64,000 nucleotides of DNA from Dryococelus australis (taxonomy: Eukaryota; Arthropoda; Insecta; Phasmatodea; Phasmatidae), in NCBI GenBank assembly GCA_029891345.1, contig CM056997.1, positions 219,914,172-219,978,171 of the forward strand. The letters run 5' to 3'. The notes beneath the pieces were generated by a model. It did not search any database and was not told where the DNA came from. It was given only the letters and a program-made list of their open reading frames with translations. Below, piece after piece: positions 47,829 through 60,189 of the stretch. How positions within the stretch are numbered: the first letter of the stretch is position 1; every line of letters starts with the position of its first letter. A program made the translations under genes and the position numbers.

Positions 47829-48753
47829 ACTTGCAACATAGTTCAGTTTGAGCACAAGGAAAAAATGAAGAAACAGTTCGCCCAATTTATCTCCTTTTTA
47901 TCACCTTATTTTGACTGGAACATTGCTTTTAAACTAGAAGTCTTTTAAGGTCCTCACTACGATCACAGTTTATCACTTTAGACTCACACGCACAGTGCCA
48001 AAAACTTGAGGTTTCTCTATTTTTTTTTTTAAACCTGTCCATTGTTTCACGTGTGGTACTGCTCGAGGTTGAAGAAAAGTCTATTGCCTGATCTTTCCCA
48101 CCCCGCAAGCATGTACAGGAAAGTTAACCCCAAATAAAAATTACAAGAAATTTTTATCAACAAAATAGAAGTACTCTAAAATACCTAGACCTATAGTTAT
48201 AGCTGATATGTCAGCGGCACACCAACTTCTCCTCTCGATTATGTTGAGTACGGGATTAGGGTCCCAACTTTTCAGAAAAATAAACACCCAAAATAAGGTT
48301 CTTTATCAGTTATCAACAAAAAGAATCTCTCAAAAAAACATCAGGAGATAGTGCATTTCCTTATTCGTTAGCAAATTAATTAAAACATTTACAAGACTTT
48401 ATACACTTTTAAGACTTCACATTTATACTTGACTTTCTTTCCTTCATTTTTTAATAAAGATCTGGTTAACCGAGTCATTTCTCCAAGAAAATAAACAAAT
48501 AGGAGTTTGTATATCTCCTTACTCATTAGTAAACAAAACTAAAATATTTACAAGGCCTGGTTAAATAGCAGCTACCTGGCTTTGCTCATCTTCAAAACTT
48601 AATGACTTTGATATAGCTCAAATGCTTTTAAAAACTTAACGCAAACATAGCTCAAAGGCTTTTCAAAACTTATTCTCAGTTTACTCGACTTATAAATCAA
48701 CTTAACCTCTAAGGTAATTACTTCTGCCTTATTCAACTCATACTAAATTGGCC
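46386..48753. other. Intronic sequence next to the envelope fossil
   Basis: No coding frame recognised. Possibly 3' untranslated and LTR sequence of the minus-strand envelope-bearing element. A minus-strand TGGTGCCCAACTT at 47449-47437 resembles the lysine-tRNA primer-binding site of many retroelements. A T30 run lies at 47798-47827. A roughly 50-bp imperfect repeat recurs at about 48350-48410 and 48505-48560. Confidence 0.35.
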
Positions 48754-50133
48754 TCAAAAGCTTTCACACACAATAAAAAAACAAGACGAGAAAAGCACAT
48801 CAGTATTGCAAAAGTTATAGTCCTCTAGGGATAGCCACAACACTATTTCCTGCCCATTTTCATCACGAATAGTGGTCTTTACCTTGCTCTTTGTTTGTAT
48901 GTGCTCCACTGCAGGTTCCACTTGGTTCATCAGGAGTTTCTCTTTCTTTAAACTGTAAAATCTCCACAAGCACAGCACAAACATCAAGGTTAACAAAACA
49001 GTGATTACCGTGGATCCAATTTATAATCCAAAAATGGTATCAAAACTTGCTGCCTCCACTCGGGGCATCACTCCTAACCTTATTAAGTATGGGTTTCTAA
49101 AAATTATAACCAACAGCACATCTATTACTAATCCATGGGAGATACTTTGTAAGTTTTGGATCCAAAAATTTTCATAGCCCACAGGGGTTTCCAACATGAT
49201 ATATGGGGTGCGACTTGTAGTGGTGTCTAAAGAAATGTTCAAAATTGGGATTGCTGCTGGCCAATTTTCCTCCGAACAGCCCTTAAAAGTAGGATAAACA
49301 GTGTGAGTAGATGTGGAACAGGCCGGGAAGTGCAACTTTTTAAATTGTGTCTTTGAATTATAGTTGCAGGGATACATTTTGCTCACCTTCATCTCTCCAT
49401 TTAGAAACTATGTACAATCTCAAGGCACTGCTACATCAATAGCACCTGAGTGTTCACCATTATCTAGTAGCCTAGTTTCATTTTTACTTATTGTGCATTG
49501 AAGTTCTAATTTACTTCTGGCATTGGTTAGAAAATATCTCTCTGGGCCTACTTGTGTAGTAACCAACTGTGAGCCAGACTGACAACTAAAAGCACACACC
49601 TCGGCTAAGCATTCAGCAGTTGAACCCTGAAAGACTGCTTTTGGGCATAATGCCCCTGTTATAGCATCACCTGAATATCTTGACACAAAACATAACTGGT
49701 CCTGAAATGGTCGACAATCTTGTAATGCTCTACTCGTAATGGTTGTAACCTCATCTCTGTTAATGACAAGAAAAGTAGTTCTATGGTGCAAGACACAGAT
49801 GGCAATTTTCCACTTAGAAGGTACTGCAACAAAATAGAATAATTTCCAAACTGCCACTTTTATAATTATGGGGACTTTTACAAACAAAGTATCTTCAAAA
49901 ATCTGACAAGAACTGATTTTTAAATGTTAATACACCTGTACTCTGTTAGTAGGGATAGCTAACCGATGTCCATCTTTATCAAATACGTGTGCTAGGGTTT
50001 CTAGTTTCTTTTTCAACTCTTCAGGTGAAACCAAAACTGCTGGTAACTGAAATGATTTACATTGGTCCAGAATTTCTACTCGGAAAACTGTATGTGCTTG
50101 TTTTGCCATAAGGGCTGCCAATAGAAGCTGCGT
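48754..50133 (-). pseudogene. Baculovirus-F/errantivirus-like envelope gene fossil
   Basis: N-terminal hydrophobic, signal-like QLLLAALMAKQAHTVFRV is followed by a helical region (SPEELKKKLETLAHVF), a cysteine-rich ectodomain (for example LQDCRPFQDQLCF, CLAEVCAFSC, and LQCTISKNETRLLDNGEHSG), and a membrane anchor with a basic, polar cytoplasmic tail (near 48960-48770). The LQC...L.....G.I.VP style is that of insect-retrovirus F-like envelopes, which fuse viral and cell membranes. A pyrimidine-rich TTTTTTTCAG acceptor (ending at 50134) precedes the gene, in keeping with the spliced env RNA known in this family. Decayed. Confidence 0.55.
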
Positions 50134-50584
50134 CTGAAAAAAATTGAAAATTCAAGAACCATACCGGCACGACTATCTTCCATAGTTTCTCTGAAATTAT
50201 CTAAATATTTGGTCAAATTGTTAAACTTGGAAAGTTCAGCAACTGCATTATTAACAACTGACTATTGATACCATTTTTTTTTTTTTTTTTTTTCAAAGAA
50301 ACTAATTTTTAAAATTTTATCGGTACTGAATATTTAAATGGGTACCATCACCTTAATTTTTCTCTTGAAGGAGGAGTTCTCAAAGGACTGCTGCCACTGG
50401 CACAGTCAATCGGCTTTCAATGCCCTAAAATAGTCACAGTCAATAGCTTTCTAAGCTCCAAAACAACATGAGCGGCTTTCTAAGTCCCAAATATTGTGGG
50501 TGGCTTTCTAAGTCTAAAAATAAAAGTCAAAATTTAAAGAAAGGGACAAACCAAGGTGCCAAGAAAAACCATTTCTGCCCTAGT

Positions 50585-50870
50585 AATCCTAATTACTAGT
50601 GATTGCCTTACTAGGCCAAGGGTTTTTCTTATAAAATTTCCTAATATGGCCAACCACTCCACATCCCAAACAGATGGGACGTCCATCTGAAGCTCGCCTT
50701 AGCCTAACATCGCCTGGTCCTGTAGCCTGACTGTTTCCCTGCTTTTCTCGCTCAGTGGATGTGTCCCGATTCTTTGGAAAATTTTGTTGTGATGTACTGC
50801 TAGGAGCCCTAGTTTGTTGTAACCACCTCATTTTACCTGCAACTGTTACAGGACGAACTACTGTCCCTTC
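50585..50870 (-). pseudogene. gag nucleocapsid fossil of the envelope-bearing element
   Basis: Minus-strand frame with a polar linker (TRAPSSTSQQNFPKNRDTST) and a single knuckle-like ICLGCGVVGHIRKF (C-x2-C-x4-H). This resembles the C-terminal end of a gag. It stops 450 bases before the envelope acceptor. Confidence 0.5.
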
Positions 50871-50914
50871 ACGGTGGTACGTTTGCGGGTTTTAAGGCCA
50901 GTGTCCTTTATGCC

Positions 50915-51450
50915 TTGTTTCCACCTCGCATTAAGTGGAAATGCGAAACCGACTTAGTGTTCCAGGTTCAAAGGCCTCGAGAATCCGTGTGTGACTTTGT
51001 CAAGTCTATTTGCACCTATCATGAAGCGATATGTTTGGGTTTTAGTGAAGCCGATCTTGTTAACATCATAGTGGATAATTTTTTGCCCTTGGTTAAGTGG
51101 CGTTGTATGATGGTCTACCCGCCTCGTAATGTGTTTGAGTTACGTCAGCTTGCCGCTGAAATTCAGGGTCGCGTCGTGGCTATGGAACGTTACCATAAAG
51201 TTTCCTCCCCGCTCCCAATCTCCATCACGTGGACAGGAATGTGGCGGTGGGTCAGTTGTCGACCTTGACCAGCGATAAGTGGTATGAGCTGAGAAACCAG
51301 GTTGTACGCTGTGCTAATTGCTCACGACCGGGGCACATTGCAGCTAATTGTAAAGCGACTGTGCACGGTCTAGCCGAGCGGAAGTGCTTCTGGTGCAGTG
51401 GCTCTGGTCATTTATGCCACTTTTGTACTCGATCGGGAAACAATCTGTGA
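50915..51450 (+). pseudogene. gag fossil of Gypsy C
   Basis: A capsid-like part with PRESVCDFVKSI (about 50970-51010) and a nucleocapsid part with two knuckles: CANCSRPGHIAANC (C-x2-C-x4-H-x4-C, 51311-51352) and CFWCSGSGHLCHFC (51387-51428). These bind the packaged RNA. Order and spacing are those of Ty3/Gypsy gag. Confidence 0.75.
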
Positions 51451-51819
51451 CTGGTCAGGGGCATGGTTGTGCCAGTCAGACAAGGCCTAAAAAGCCACGC
51501 AATTTATCCAGATGCATTGTTACTGTCACCTGCAGGGACAGAAATTTTCCTGCTTTGCTCGACACCGGCACAACCCACATTTTTTCTAAGGGCTGTCTTA
51601 GTGTGCTACTGGAAAAAAATGTGTGTTGCCAATGGCGATATTGGTTTTCAATGCCCTTAGTCAAGACCTTATTTTAGGACTGGAGTTTTTAGGGGAAACC
51701 AGTGCTGTAGTGAATTTTGACGCCAACTTCTTGTCATTTGGTTTCACCCCTGGCATACACATCGGTTTGCACACCGAGGAGGTGAAGGCAATTATACTCG
51801 GACAAATTTTCAAGCCAGC

Positions 51820-53160
51820 GTGGAGCGGCTGAGAATCGAATTTAGTGACGTAATATCATCTCGCATCTGCAAATGTGATGTCCTTCCCTACAAGTTCGCC
51901 CTCACCAATGAAATTCCGGTGCGCGATCGTCATTTCAAGTGTCTGCCACCTAAGCTCCAAGCCTTTCGCGAAATTATTGAAAGCAGGTGTGATCGTGCCT
52001 TCTACTTCTGATTATTGTTCACCTGGCTTCCTGGTTAGAAAGAAGGACTGAGATAAATACTGTTTAGTTGTGAACCACTCTCTTGTAAATAAGAAAATAC
52101 ATAAATACCCTTTCCGCTTACCTACCATAGATTATGCTCTTCAACACCTGGGTAAAGCTCGTATATTTTCAGTTTTAGATTTAAATAATAGTTTTCAACA
52201 GTGCCTCCTGGATCCCTCGTGCAGGAAATACACAGCCTTCAGCACACCCTGGAACCAGTACGAATTCACAAGAATCCCAATGGGGTCTAATCTTGGATGT
52301 TACGCCCTGTCTCATGTACTTGACCATGTATTATCTGGGTTTACATTCAAGTTTGTTTTTAATTATATAGACGATATTATTGTGTACATTGAAGACCTTG
52401 ATTCCCATTTTAATCATTTGAGGCAGGTTTTAACTAAGATGCGTGAGGTAAGTCTTGCTTGCTGTCAACCCCAACAAGATCACTTCAGGTTCTAACCATG
52501 TTAAGTTGTTAGGATATTTATTGTGTGAACAGCAGTTGCTTATTGATCTGGGTCGTGTGGTGTCTATCATCAATTTTCTCCGCCCCAAGACCCTGAAGCG
52601 AATTCATAAATTTTAAGGCATTATGGGTTATTATTCCCATTTTATTGATCACTATTCTAATATAGCTGCTCCCTTTAACCACCTTAAGAGGAAAGATGTG
52701 GATTTTGTTTGGGGTCCTGAACAGGAAAAAGCCTTCTCCTCTTTGAAGAACATTTTGTCCTCTCCACCTGCCTTGCACTTACCCAACTTCACGAAGAGGT
52801 TTGTGGTTCAAGTTGATGCATCCTCATTTGCCTTGGGAGCTGTGCTAAGCCAGCATGTTGATGGTGGTCTCGCACCTGTTGCCTTTGCTAGCTGTTCCTT
52901 GATGCCTACGGAACGTAACTTGGGCATTTACGAAAAAGAAACGCTAGCCTGTATTTTCAGTTTACAACAATTTGCTGCGTACATTAAGCATGAGAAGTGT
53001 GATCTCTTTACAGACAACCAGGCCTTGAGTTGGGTTTTAAACCATTCTCAGCAGTTGGGGAAACTTGGGCAGTGGGTGCTCAGATTGTCCAGGTTCTGGT
53101 TCAAGATGCACCATGTTCATGGAGTTCACAAACAGGTCGCCAATGCTCTTTCCCGCATGT
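51820..53160 (+). pseudogene. Reverse transcriptase and RNase H fossil of Gypsy C
   Basis: RT: RLPTIDYALQHLGKARIFSV and LDLNNSFQQ (motif A, about 52110-52205), FSTPWNQYEFTRIPMG (about 52240-52285), YIDDIIVY (YxDD motif C, about 52365-52390). RNase H: VVQVDASSFALGAVLSQ (about 52803-52853), the first catalytic aspartate block; DLFTDNQALSWVL (about 53003-53041), with the TD(N/H) block; VANALSRM (about 53137-53160). A single frame covers RNase H into the integrase zinc domain. Broken elsewhere. Confidence 0.85.
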
Positions 53161-53214
53161 TGGATGTGGAAGATTTTGAAGTGGAACAGGAAGGAGCCCC
53201 CCCCCCCCCCTTGT

Positions 53215-54452
53215 CTTCCTTGCATTTAATACAAAGTTTCCCCAAGTTTTTCACCAAGCTATGTGAGGCTCAGTCTACAGATTTCTGTGTTAAAATTTTA
53301 CAGGATCATTCTCAGGGTTTAGTTTTACCATATATCCATGACAAGGAGGTACTTTATTTTACTGGAAAGACTGGAAGGACTCGTAAGGTCATTATGCCCA
53401 AGTCTTTACGCCCCATGGTCTTGTCATACTTCCATGACTCAGTTTTCGGAGGACATTTGGGTATAAGTCGCACCTTTCAGAAGATTGCGTCTTACCTCGC
53501 TTGGCTTACTCTTCGCAGTGATGTGGCAGCTTTTGTGAGATTGCGTGAGTCGTACGAAAAGCGTAAACGGGCCAGGCAAGGAAATGTAGGGTAGAGTGTA
53601 TTCCATATTCCAGAGATTCCTTGGAACACTGTCCACCTGGATGTTTTTGGTCCTCTCATCCGTTCCAAAAAGGGAAACATTTACGTGCTCATCCTTCTTG
53701 ATGCATTTTCTAAATTTATAATTTTCTTGCTGTTACGTAACATGAAGTCTTCAACCATATTTAAGGTTCTGAATGAACATGTCTGGAAGGTTTTTAATGC
53801 TCCTTCAGAGGTCCAAACTGACAAAGCCAGGTATTTTACCTTGACCATCTTTAAGGACATGTGTTTTCACTGGGCGATGAAACACTGTACGTCCAGTCCC
53901 TATTACCCAAAGGGTAATCCAGTTAAGTTCTTTAATAAGGACTTGAAAGCATGTTTAACCATCTTCCATAATAGCACCACACCCATTGTGATGAGGATCT
54001 TGATTTGATCAATGTGGGATTCATTAGTGCCTGTCATAGTTCTACAGGGACCACTTCAGCCTTGTCCTTTTTAGGTCTACCTCTATCTTTCCCCTCCTGC
54101 ACCTTTGGAACATTCCTCCCATTCCTTCACCCCTGTCAGAAGCAGAGCAGGATAGCCTGCTGGAGAAGGATTATTGGCATCTTGCGGCGGCTAAGGATGC
54201 GGTTAGTGACCGGTTGAGCACTTCTTGCCAAATAGCTTAGTTTTCGGTTGGGGATTTGGTTTTGGTAAAGAACTACCATTTGGCTGACCTGGGTAGTGAT
54301 ATTACGAGAAAGCTGATCCCGAAGTTCTTAGGCCCTTTCAAACTTTCTAAATTCCTTGGGCCGAACACAATGAAGTTGACCTCCCCATGCAGTGGCAAAG
54401 TTTATCAGAAGGCACATGTGTCTCAGCTAAAGAAGTTTATTAGTAGAACTTA
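53215..54452 (+). pseudogene. Integrase fossil of Gypsy C
   Basis: HDSVFGGHLGISRTFQKI (about 53431-53485) is the HxxxxGHxG half of the zinc-binding module. The core starts NTVHLDVFGPLIRSKKG (about 53623-53675), with VQTDKARYF (about 53811-53838) as the second acidic block. The C-terminus GDLVLVKN...KFLGPFKLSKFLG (54249-54360) is the GPY/F module, ending VSQLKKFI. Broken in places. Confidence 0.8.
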
Positions 54453-54651
54453 ATATTAGAGTATTTTATCGTAACACTGCTGTCGGTTTGTTCATTTTTT
54501 GTAATTGCTATGTAACTTTGTGACTTTGCACCGTTTGCCCTTTGTACCTTTTTCCTTCCCTTATTATTTTAGTTTGTTTTTATTCCCCCTGCTAATCTCT
54601 CCTACATTTGTTTGTTTTAACTTGTCATCCCCCTGAGCGGTTCGGAGGAGA

Positions 54652-56497
54652 TGTTACTGACTTCGACGCCCGGTCTGGAGCTTGGTTGTGACTAGATGAT
54701 GAAGCTTGATGGACTTCGTGCCCTTACCTGACCCTCTGCTCGAGAAGAGACCTTACTCTTGGAGCTGGGGGTCGTCCCCTGGCTTGCCCACCAATTCTTC
54801 CCCGGGGAAGATGCTGCAATTTATGTATTCGTCACGACTGTTTATCGATTTTACTTCAATATGAGGGTTTTACATGTCTGCGATGTTACACTGTACTGTT
54901 TGTTTATTTTGGGAGACTGTTCCCACCTATGAGACTTTCACCTATCTACGATTCTTGTTCAAGAGCTTTCTTCATCTTTGAACTATAAGTGTTATACGTG
55001 AGTATGGGTCACCAGAGCTGACCTTGGATCAGACATTTTATGGTTTTGGACATTTTAGGGCAGGCGGTTGCGATGGTGCTGCCACGCCGCCGCGTGTAGT
55101 ACAGATATTTATTATAGACAGCGCCGAGTGAATCCGCTTCTCACCACTCAGGTCCGCTCCCTACTCTTTGGCCTCTCCCCCCCCCCACCCCTCCAGTGCA
55201 TCACGTGAGCAGCATTGGAGGGGGTTCTATGCTCAGCTGGGTGCGAGCTGTTTCCCCTTTGGCAACACTCTACCTTGGCCTCTACACGAAGCACGCCGCC
55301 TCCAAACCTGGGATCAGCTAGACTGCTCAGACTTTGTCTACATCATGGAGTTCAATATCACCTTTTAATGTAATGCTGCAGCAGTGACTTAATGTCTAAA
55401 ACTCAATTTTGTGCAATATGAGTAATGTGTGATTAGGTGTAGGAGCCACGGTGGGAAATGCCAGTGAGTTGTGGACTGCTTTAAGAATTGGGCTAGTGTT
55501 TGGCATGGAGTAGTACATTTACTGTAGGCGGGTGCTCGAGTTCTGAAGTATTTTGCATATTATTATTTTTGGTAGTATTTTAGCTTTATTTAATATTGTG
55601 TTACGTAGTGCTTGTGCATACTTGGGTGCTTTTTGATTGCGTACTTTAGCTGTTGAATTGTTGCCCCATTTGGCTGGCCCAGCCATATTGTTTTACTGGT
55701 TTATGCATCCACAGCTCAACCTGGATGCGGAACTTCACAGGGTAGTTTTTTTTAATAGTGTTTGTCTTAACATTTTTATTATTCAGGTGCAGTAATGGCC
55801 CCCATTCCTTTTTACTGGGTGCTGCCTGAATCTGTTTAAGTAATTTTTAGTACTCTTTTTAAAGTAACTTTTAATGTGTACGTTTTAGAGTTGCATCCCT
55901 TGATGGGCCGCTGTGCACTCAATATTTGAATTTTAATGTCAGTTTCTGTGTTTTTTTATTTTAAGGGCTCAAGGAATTGCATCACTGTAAGTTTTTATCT
56001 GCGCTTATAGATTTTAACTGCTAGCATTGTAATTTTGTTGAATGGTTATTGCGCCTTATGCAGGTATCAAATGAAGGCTGTAATTTTCTATGAAAATTCC
56101 CTATGGTATCGTTCATGGCGAGTGGTCAACTGGTGCTCTGGTTGTACCTGGAATTTGAATGAAAATTGAGAAACGGCTTTGCCGATGAAAGAGTATAACA
56201 CATTTTCCACGTGTTGTTTACTGAAAATATTTGTTACGTATCATTGAACGGTGCTTTAATTGTACATGACATTGAAGACCCAATTTTGTGAGAACTGTCA
56301 GTATTAAGCTTTTAATATGCAATCTAGTCATGCACTCTGAAGTAATGATTTATTTGTTGGCCACTGCCGTTTTATAAACTCAATTGTTGTGAGGTTCATA
56401 GTCACCATTTGGTTGTCATTCTTACTGAATTAATAAACATGATGAAATTAAATTTAGTATGCTTTGGAATTTGTAAATTGTCACTGCTATGTTCACA
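54652..56497 (+). repeat. 3' LTR of Gypsy C
   Basis: Starts TGTTACTGACTTCGACGCCC directly after a purine tract, the typical start of many arthropod Gypsy LTRs. The end is set tentatively at TTCACA (56497); AATAAA (56432) upstream may be the polyadenylation signal. About 1.85 kb. No second copy in the window. Confidence 0.55.
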
Positions 56498-56519
56498 CGT
56501 TTGCAGTGAAGTCAGTGCA

Positions 56520-56735
56520 AAATGAATAAATCAAAATAAAAGTTATAAAAACATAACCAAAAACACACTATTACTGATCTGAAACACAGCTGAACCTTAA
56601 ATTTGTTAATAAAAATAGAAGAGAGGGGGGGGGGAGGGGTGGAATTCCTATTATAATAAAGATATCTTAACAAAAAATACTTAAGAAAAAAGAAAAAAAA
56701 ATTCTTACTATTTTCATCAAAGGCAACATTTTTGG
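56520..56735. repeat. Repeat Y, right copy
   Basis: Partner of 46140-46385 (see there). It lies between the LTR of Gypsy C and the truncated 5' end of LINE B. Confidence 0.8.
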
Positions 56736-58985
56736 AGCCATATGATATATCAAAGTTGATAAATCCATTGATTCTTTGGTTGAGGAAGATAAATATCATT
56801 TGGCAGTATATTGTCAAGGCAATGTAGATTTTGTACAACATAAAAACATTATTCTGATTTTTAATATAAATTATCAAAAGGGTGATTATCTAGCCCTATA
56901 TTTAGCAGTCAATAGTTTTGATTGGATTCCCTTCTTTCAGATGGCAGAAATTGGTTCAGTGGTACAATACTTAACTTTTAATTTACAATACAACTGTTAA
57001 TCAATTCTTATACTCAAAAATTCAAATATTCAAAAAATAAATTTCCAGTTTGGTTTTCACAGTACTTGATCAGATTTGTGGGGGGGAACATATTACTAGA
57101 CTTTACAAAAAAAAACCAACTCAGATTTTTAACTATTATCGCTTTTCCGAATAAAGTAAAATTATTAAAGTAAAAATTAAATCTGTTTAATTCCTTTGGC
57201 AATCCAAAATTAATAATAACCTTAAAAGTGATCCCAGAAAATTTTAGAACTATGAAAAGTTAATAAAAAAAGGTTATAAAGAACCTATTACGTTAACAGT
57301 TGAAAGTAATATGATACAAGACACTGGTCAACTTGTAAATATTTTTGCAAAACACTTTGCTAAAGGTTTCGCCTCAATTCCTTCCGATAATACTCTATAC
57401 TCAACTATTCACTCCGAAAATCTATACTTTTTTTCTCCTGTTATAACTCAAGGAATGGTTTTATGGACTATAAAAAAGCTTAAAAGCAGCAAAGCTACAG
57501 GCTGCGATGACATTTCCAATTTCATAATTAAAGGCTGTGCTGATATTCTTACTCCTATTCTAAGTCATATATTCAACTTTAGCTTTTCAAGTGGTATATA
57601 TCCGAATATTGGGAAACATGCAGTAGTTCCCATTTTCAAAAAGGGATACAAACATGATATCAATAATTACAGACCTATATCTTCGCAATGTAGTTTCTCG
57701 AAAGTTCTCGAAAAAGTAATTTTTAAGCATCTGTTCTTTCTTACAAAAAATTTAATAACAAAATGTCAACACGGTTTTTAAATAGGCGAAACCATAACTT
57801 CTAATCTATATCATTTTGTAGATGAATTGTATTTGGAAGTAACAACTAGAAAAGAAGTGGATGTTATATTATTTTGATTTACATAAAGCTTTTCATACTT
57901 GTCAACACCACATTATCTTACAAAAACTATAAAATTTAGGATTAGATCTTTCATACTGCAAATAGTTTTCCAATTATTTTTTAAAGAGAACTTTTGTAGT
58001 TAAATTAGAAAATTCATATTCAACTTCTCATTCTGTATCTTTTGTGTTCCTCAAGGTGAGTGCTGTTACTCTTGGATATTTTTATAATCAATATCGTTGA
58101 CATAGTAAGTCACTTACATGCACGTGTCTATGTTGATGATCTTAGGATTTATAAAAGTATTGGGGATGGCGCTGGTTTCTCACTACTGCAAAAATATATT
58201 TCAGCCATTAGTAATTGATGTATTACTAAATGAAACTCAATGTAAATAAGACCCTATGTATTTCATTTACAAGGAAAACCAATCCAACTTTTATAAATAT
58301 CAGATTAATAATGTTTTAATTGAAAGAGAGGAGTTTGTAAGAGATCTAGGAGTTATCCTTGTCTCGAAACTATATTTTCTTGTTCATGTAGATAGTCTAA
58401 TTAGCAATACTAGCTGTACTTTAGGTTTAATCAAATTTATTACATATTCTGTCTCATCTCCATCCTCTCTTTAATGCCTATACTACTCTTTAGTTAGATG
58501 TAGATTAAATTGTCATATGGAACTACATCAATTTGACCAATTCCAATAGATTAGAAAACATTCAAAAAAATCTATTCAAACTAATTGCCGTCAGATTTTC
58601 TACTAACGTAGAATTTAATTTAAAAAATGCATTAGCCAGTTTTAATACTTTGACTCTAAAAGAACGCCATAACATTAATGATGTGTTATTTCTAATTAAT
58701 TCCTTTTTAGCCCTTACTTCTTGTTCAGCTGTAAATAATAAAGTGGGTTTAAAAATACCTGTATATACACATAGAACCTCGCACACTTTTTCTTCCTAAT
58801 TTATAAAAATGACTTAGTTAATAGATGTTTAAAAATTTATAATAAACTCTTTTTTTGATTTTAATCCATTTCTTACTAGGAAAATCACTTTCAGGGGTCT
58901 ATACAAACATTATATATGTCTATAAGCATTATACTATTCGCTAAGATATTTCATTAAACGTTAAAATTTATTTCTTTTTATATAT
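56735..58985 (+). mobile_element. Jockey/CR1-group LINE, copy B
   Basis: Sister of LINE A, 5'-truncated within the linker (VDKSIDSLVEEDKYHLAVYC, about 56750-56810). The longest frame (57311-57781) holds KKLKSSKATGCDDISNFIIK, IFNFSFSSGIYPNIGKHAVV, NNYRPISSQCSFSKVLEK and CQHGF, the RT fingers. Further on come LHKAF (motif A, about 57880), YVDDLRIYKSI (motif C, 58129-58161, catalytic YVDD kept) and a thumb block VRDLGVILVSKLYF (58338-58379). Several frameshifts and stops. Homology to copy A fades after about 58920, before the (TA)n tract. It shows the single-copy ancestral state for both tandem expansions of copy A. Confidence 0.85.
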
Positions 58986-59000
58986 TTGTGTGTATGTGTG

Positions 59001-59002
<2 letters not shown>

Positions 59003-59059
<57 letters not shown>
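59003..59059. repeat. (TA)n microsatellite
   Basis: About 28 TA units after a short TGTGTGTC lead-in, at the presumed 3' end of LINE B; it may derive from the LINE's tail. Confidence 0.95.
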
Positions 59060-59062
<3 letters not shown>

Positions 59063-59264
59063 ATTTTTATGTTTAACCATATTTTAATGTTCTTACCATG
59101 TATGAACTATTTTTTTCTATTGTATATATGTTGTTGTTCTGCTTCTGTGTTGTTCATATTATTAGTTATGTAACATTTGTGTTAAAGGTATTGCATTTAA
59201 ACCTTTGTTTTGTTTAGAAAATACTCATTTATTCTAGTAGAATTCAAAGCAATTTTTAATAACT

Positions 59265-60110
59265 TTATTTGTTTGTTTTGAAATGTGTTATTTCTGTGTG
59301 GTATTTGTCTTGTATGAGAACTTCTTTCACTCTTTCATTGTGTTCGTCTCTAGTGCTGCCAAATACTAAGATGTCATCGGCTAGGTTGACGACCCTTGGT
59401 GCTCCTTGCAATATGTTATGCCAACATCCCAGTGACGCATCTAGTATTGTAAATAATTTTGCACCTTCCAATATGGACAGTGATTCCTCCACTGAAGGTA
59501 ACTAGAACCTCTCTCGTAGGGCATTCCTGTTCAACTTTATATAGTCCACACAGATATTTACAGAGCCATCCTGCTTGGGCACTACAACCATGGGGGCACA
59601 CCATTCTGTTGGAGTGTCAATGGGTGCAATAACTTCATCATGTACCATCTTGTTTAGTTTTGTTTTCACTGTGCTCCTCAAAGATAGCGTTACTCTTCTT
59701 GGTGCAGTTATCGTGTATTGTGTACACTCGTCTTTCAGCTTGATTTCGTGCTTGTGATTTAATTTTCCTACCCCTCTAAACACATGTTCATACTCTTTGA
59801 AGTCCACAATACTTGACAATGTTTCGCCTAACAATGTTCAGTGCTGGTCTGGCTAGTAACGATGCCTCTTGGGCCTGGACCACAAATATTTCCTGTACCG
59901 TGTGTTTATCCTTATATGTTATCGTCTCTTGTACTGTACCCAACACTTCACTGCCTGCCTACCTGCACCGAAAAGCTTTCTACTTGTTCCCCTTACAGGC
60001 AAATTTAGTTTTTTTACACAGTCCTTCCTCCATGACGGTCACATCTGCCCCTGTATCAATTTTAAACATCACTCTCGTACCTTGTATCTTCACTGCCACC
60101 ATCCAGGCCT
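59265..60110 (-). pseudogene. Protease and partial reverse transcriptase fossil of Gypsy D
   Basis: Protease block MFKIDTGADVTVM (about 60072-60034) has the DTGA active site. RT: ITAPRRVTLSLR (about 59720-59685), VIAPIDTPTEWCAPMVVVPK (about 59635-59576), DGSVNICVDY (about 59571-59541), then LFTILDASLGCW (motif A, about 59460-59425) and LADDILVFG (motif C region, about 59385-59360). The family normally continues to RNase H and integrase, which are not present. Confidence 0.75.
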
Positions 60111-60189
60111 TTGCGCACGTGAATTCTATTGCTACTTCCCCCATGTAGTACTCTGCTTCTTCAACTTCTTGCAGCTCTTTTGTTGTACA

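Larger units (their letters stand above)
48754..50880 (-). mobile_element. Envelope-bearing (errantivirus-like) retroelement, fossil
   Basis: Minus-strand remnant with the nucleocapsid end of a gag (about 50870-50585) followed by an envelope gene (50133-48754). Pol is not seen between them. The plus-strand Gypsy C abuts it at about 50880. Insect errantiviruses and related Gypsy/BEL elements carry a baculovirus-F-like envelope. The copy is broken (around five or more breaks) and old; the full extent is uncertain. Gag and env could come from two elements, but their orientation and order suit one. Confidence 0.6.
50880..56497 (+). mobile_element. Ty3/Gypsy element C, nearly full internal region plus 3' LTR, fossil
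   Basis: Plus-strand Gypsy with gag (50915-51450), protease (about 51500-51620), RT (about 51820-52500), RNase H (52620-53160), integrase (53215-54010), integrase C-terminus (54235-54452), a purine tract GGTTCGGAGGAGA (54639-54651) and a 3' LTR (54652 to about 56497). The 5' LTR is absent: the copy abuts the minus-strand gag at about 50880. This is the best-kept Gypsy of the window, with perhaps five to ten breaks; younger than A and B by its long intact stretches. Confidence 0.85.
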
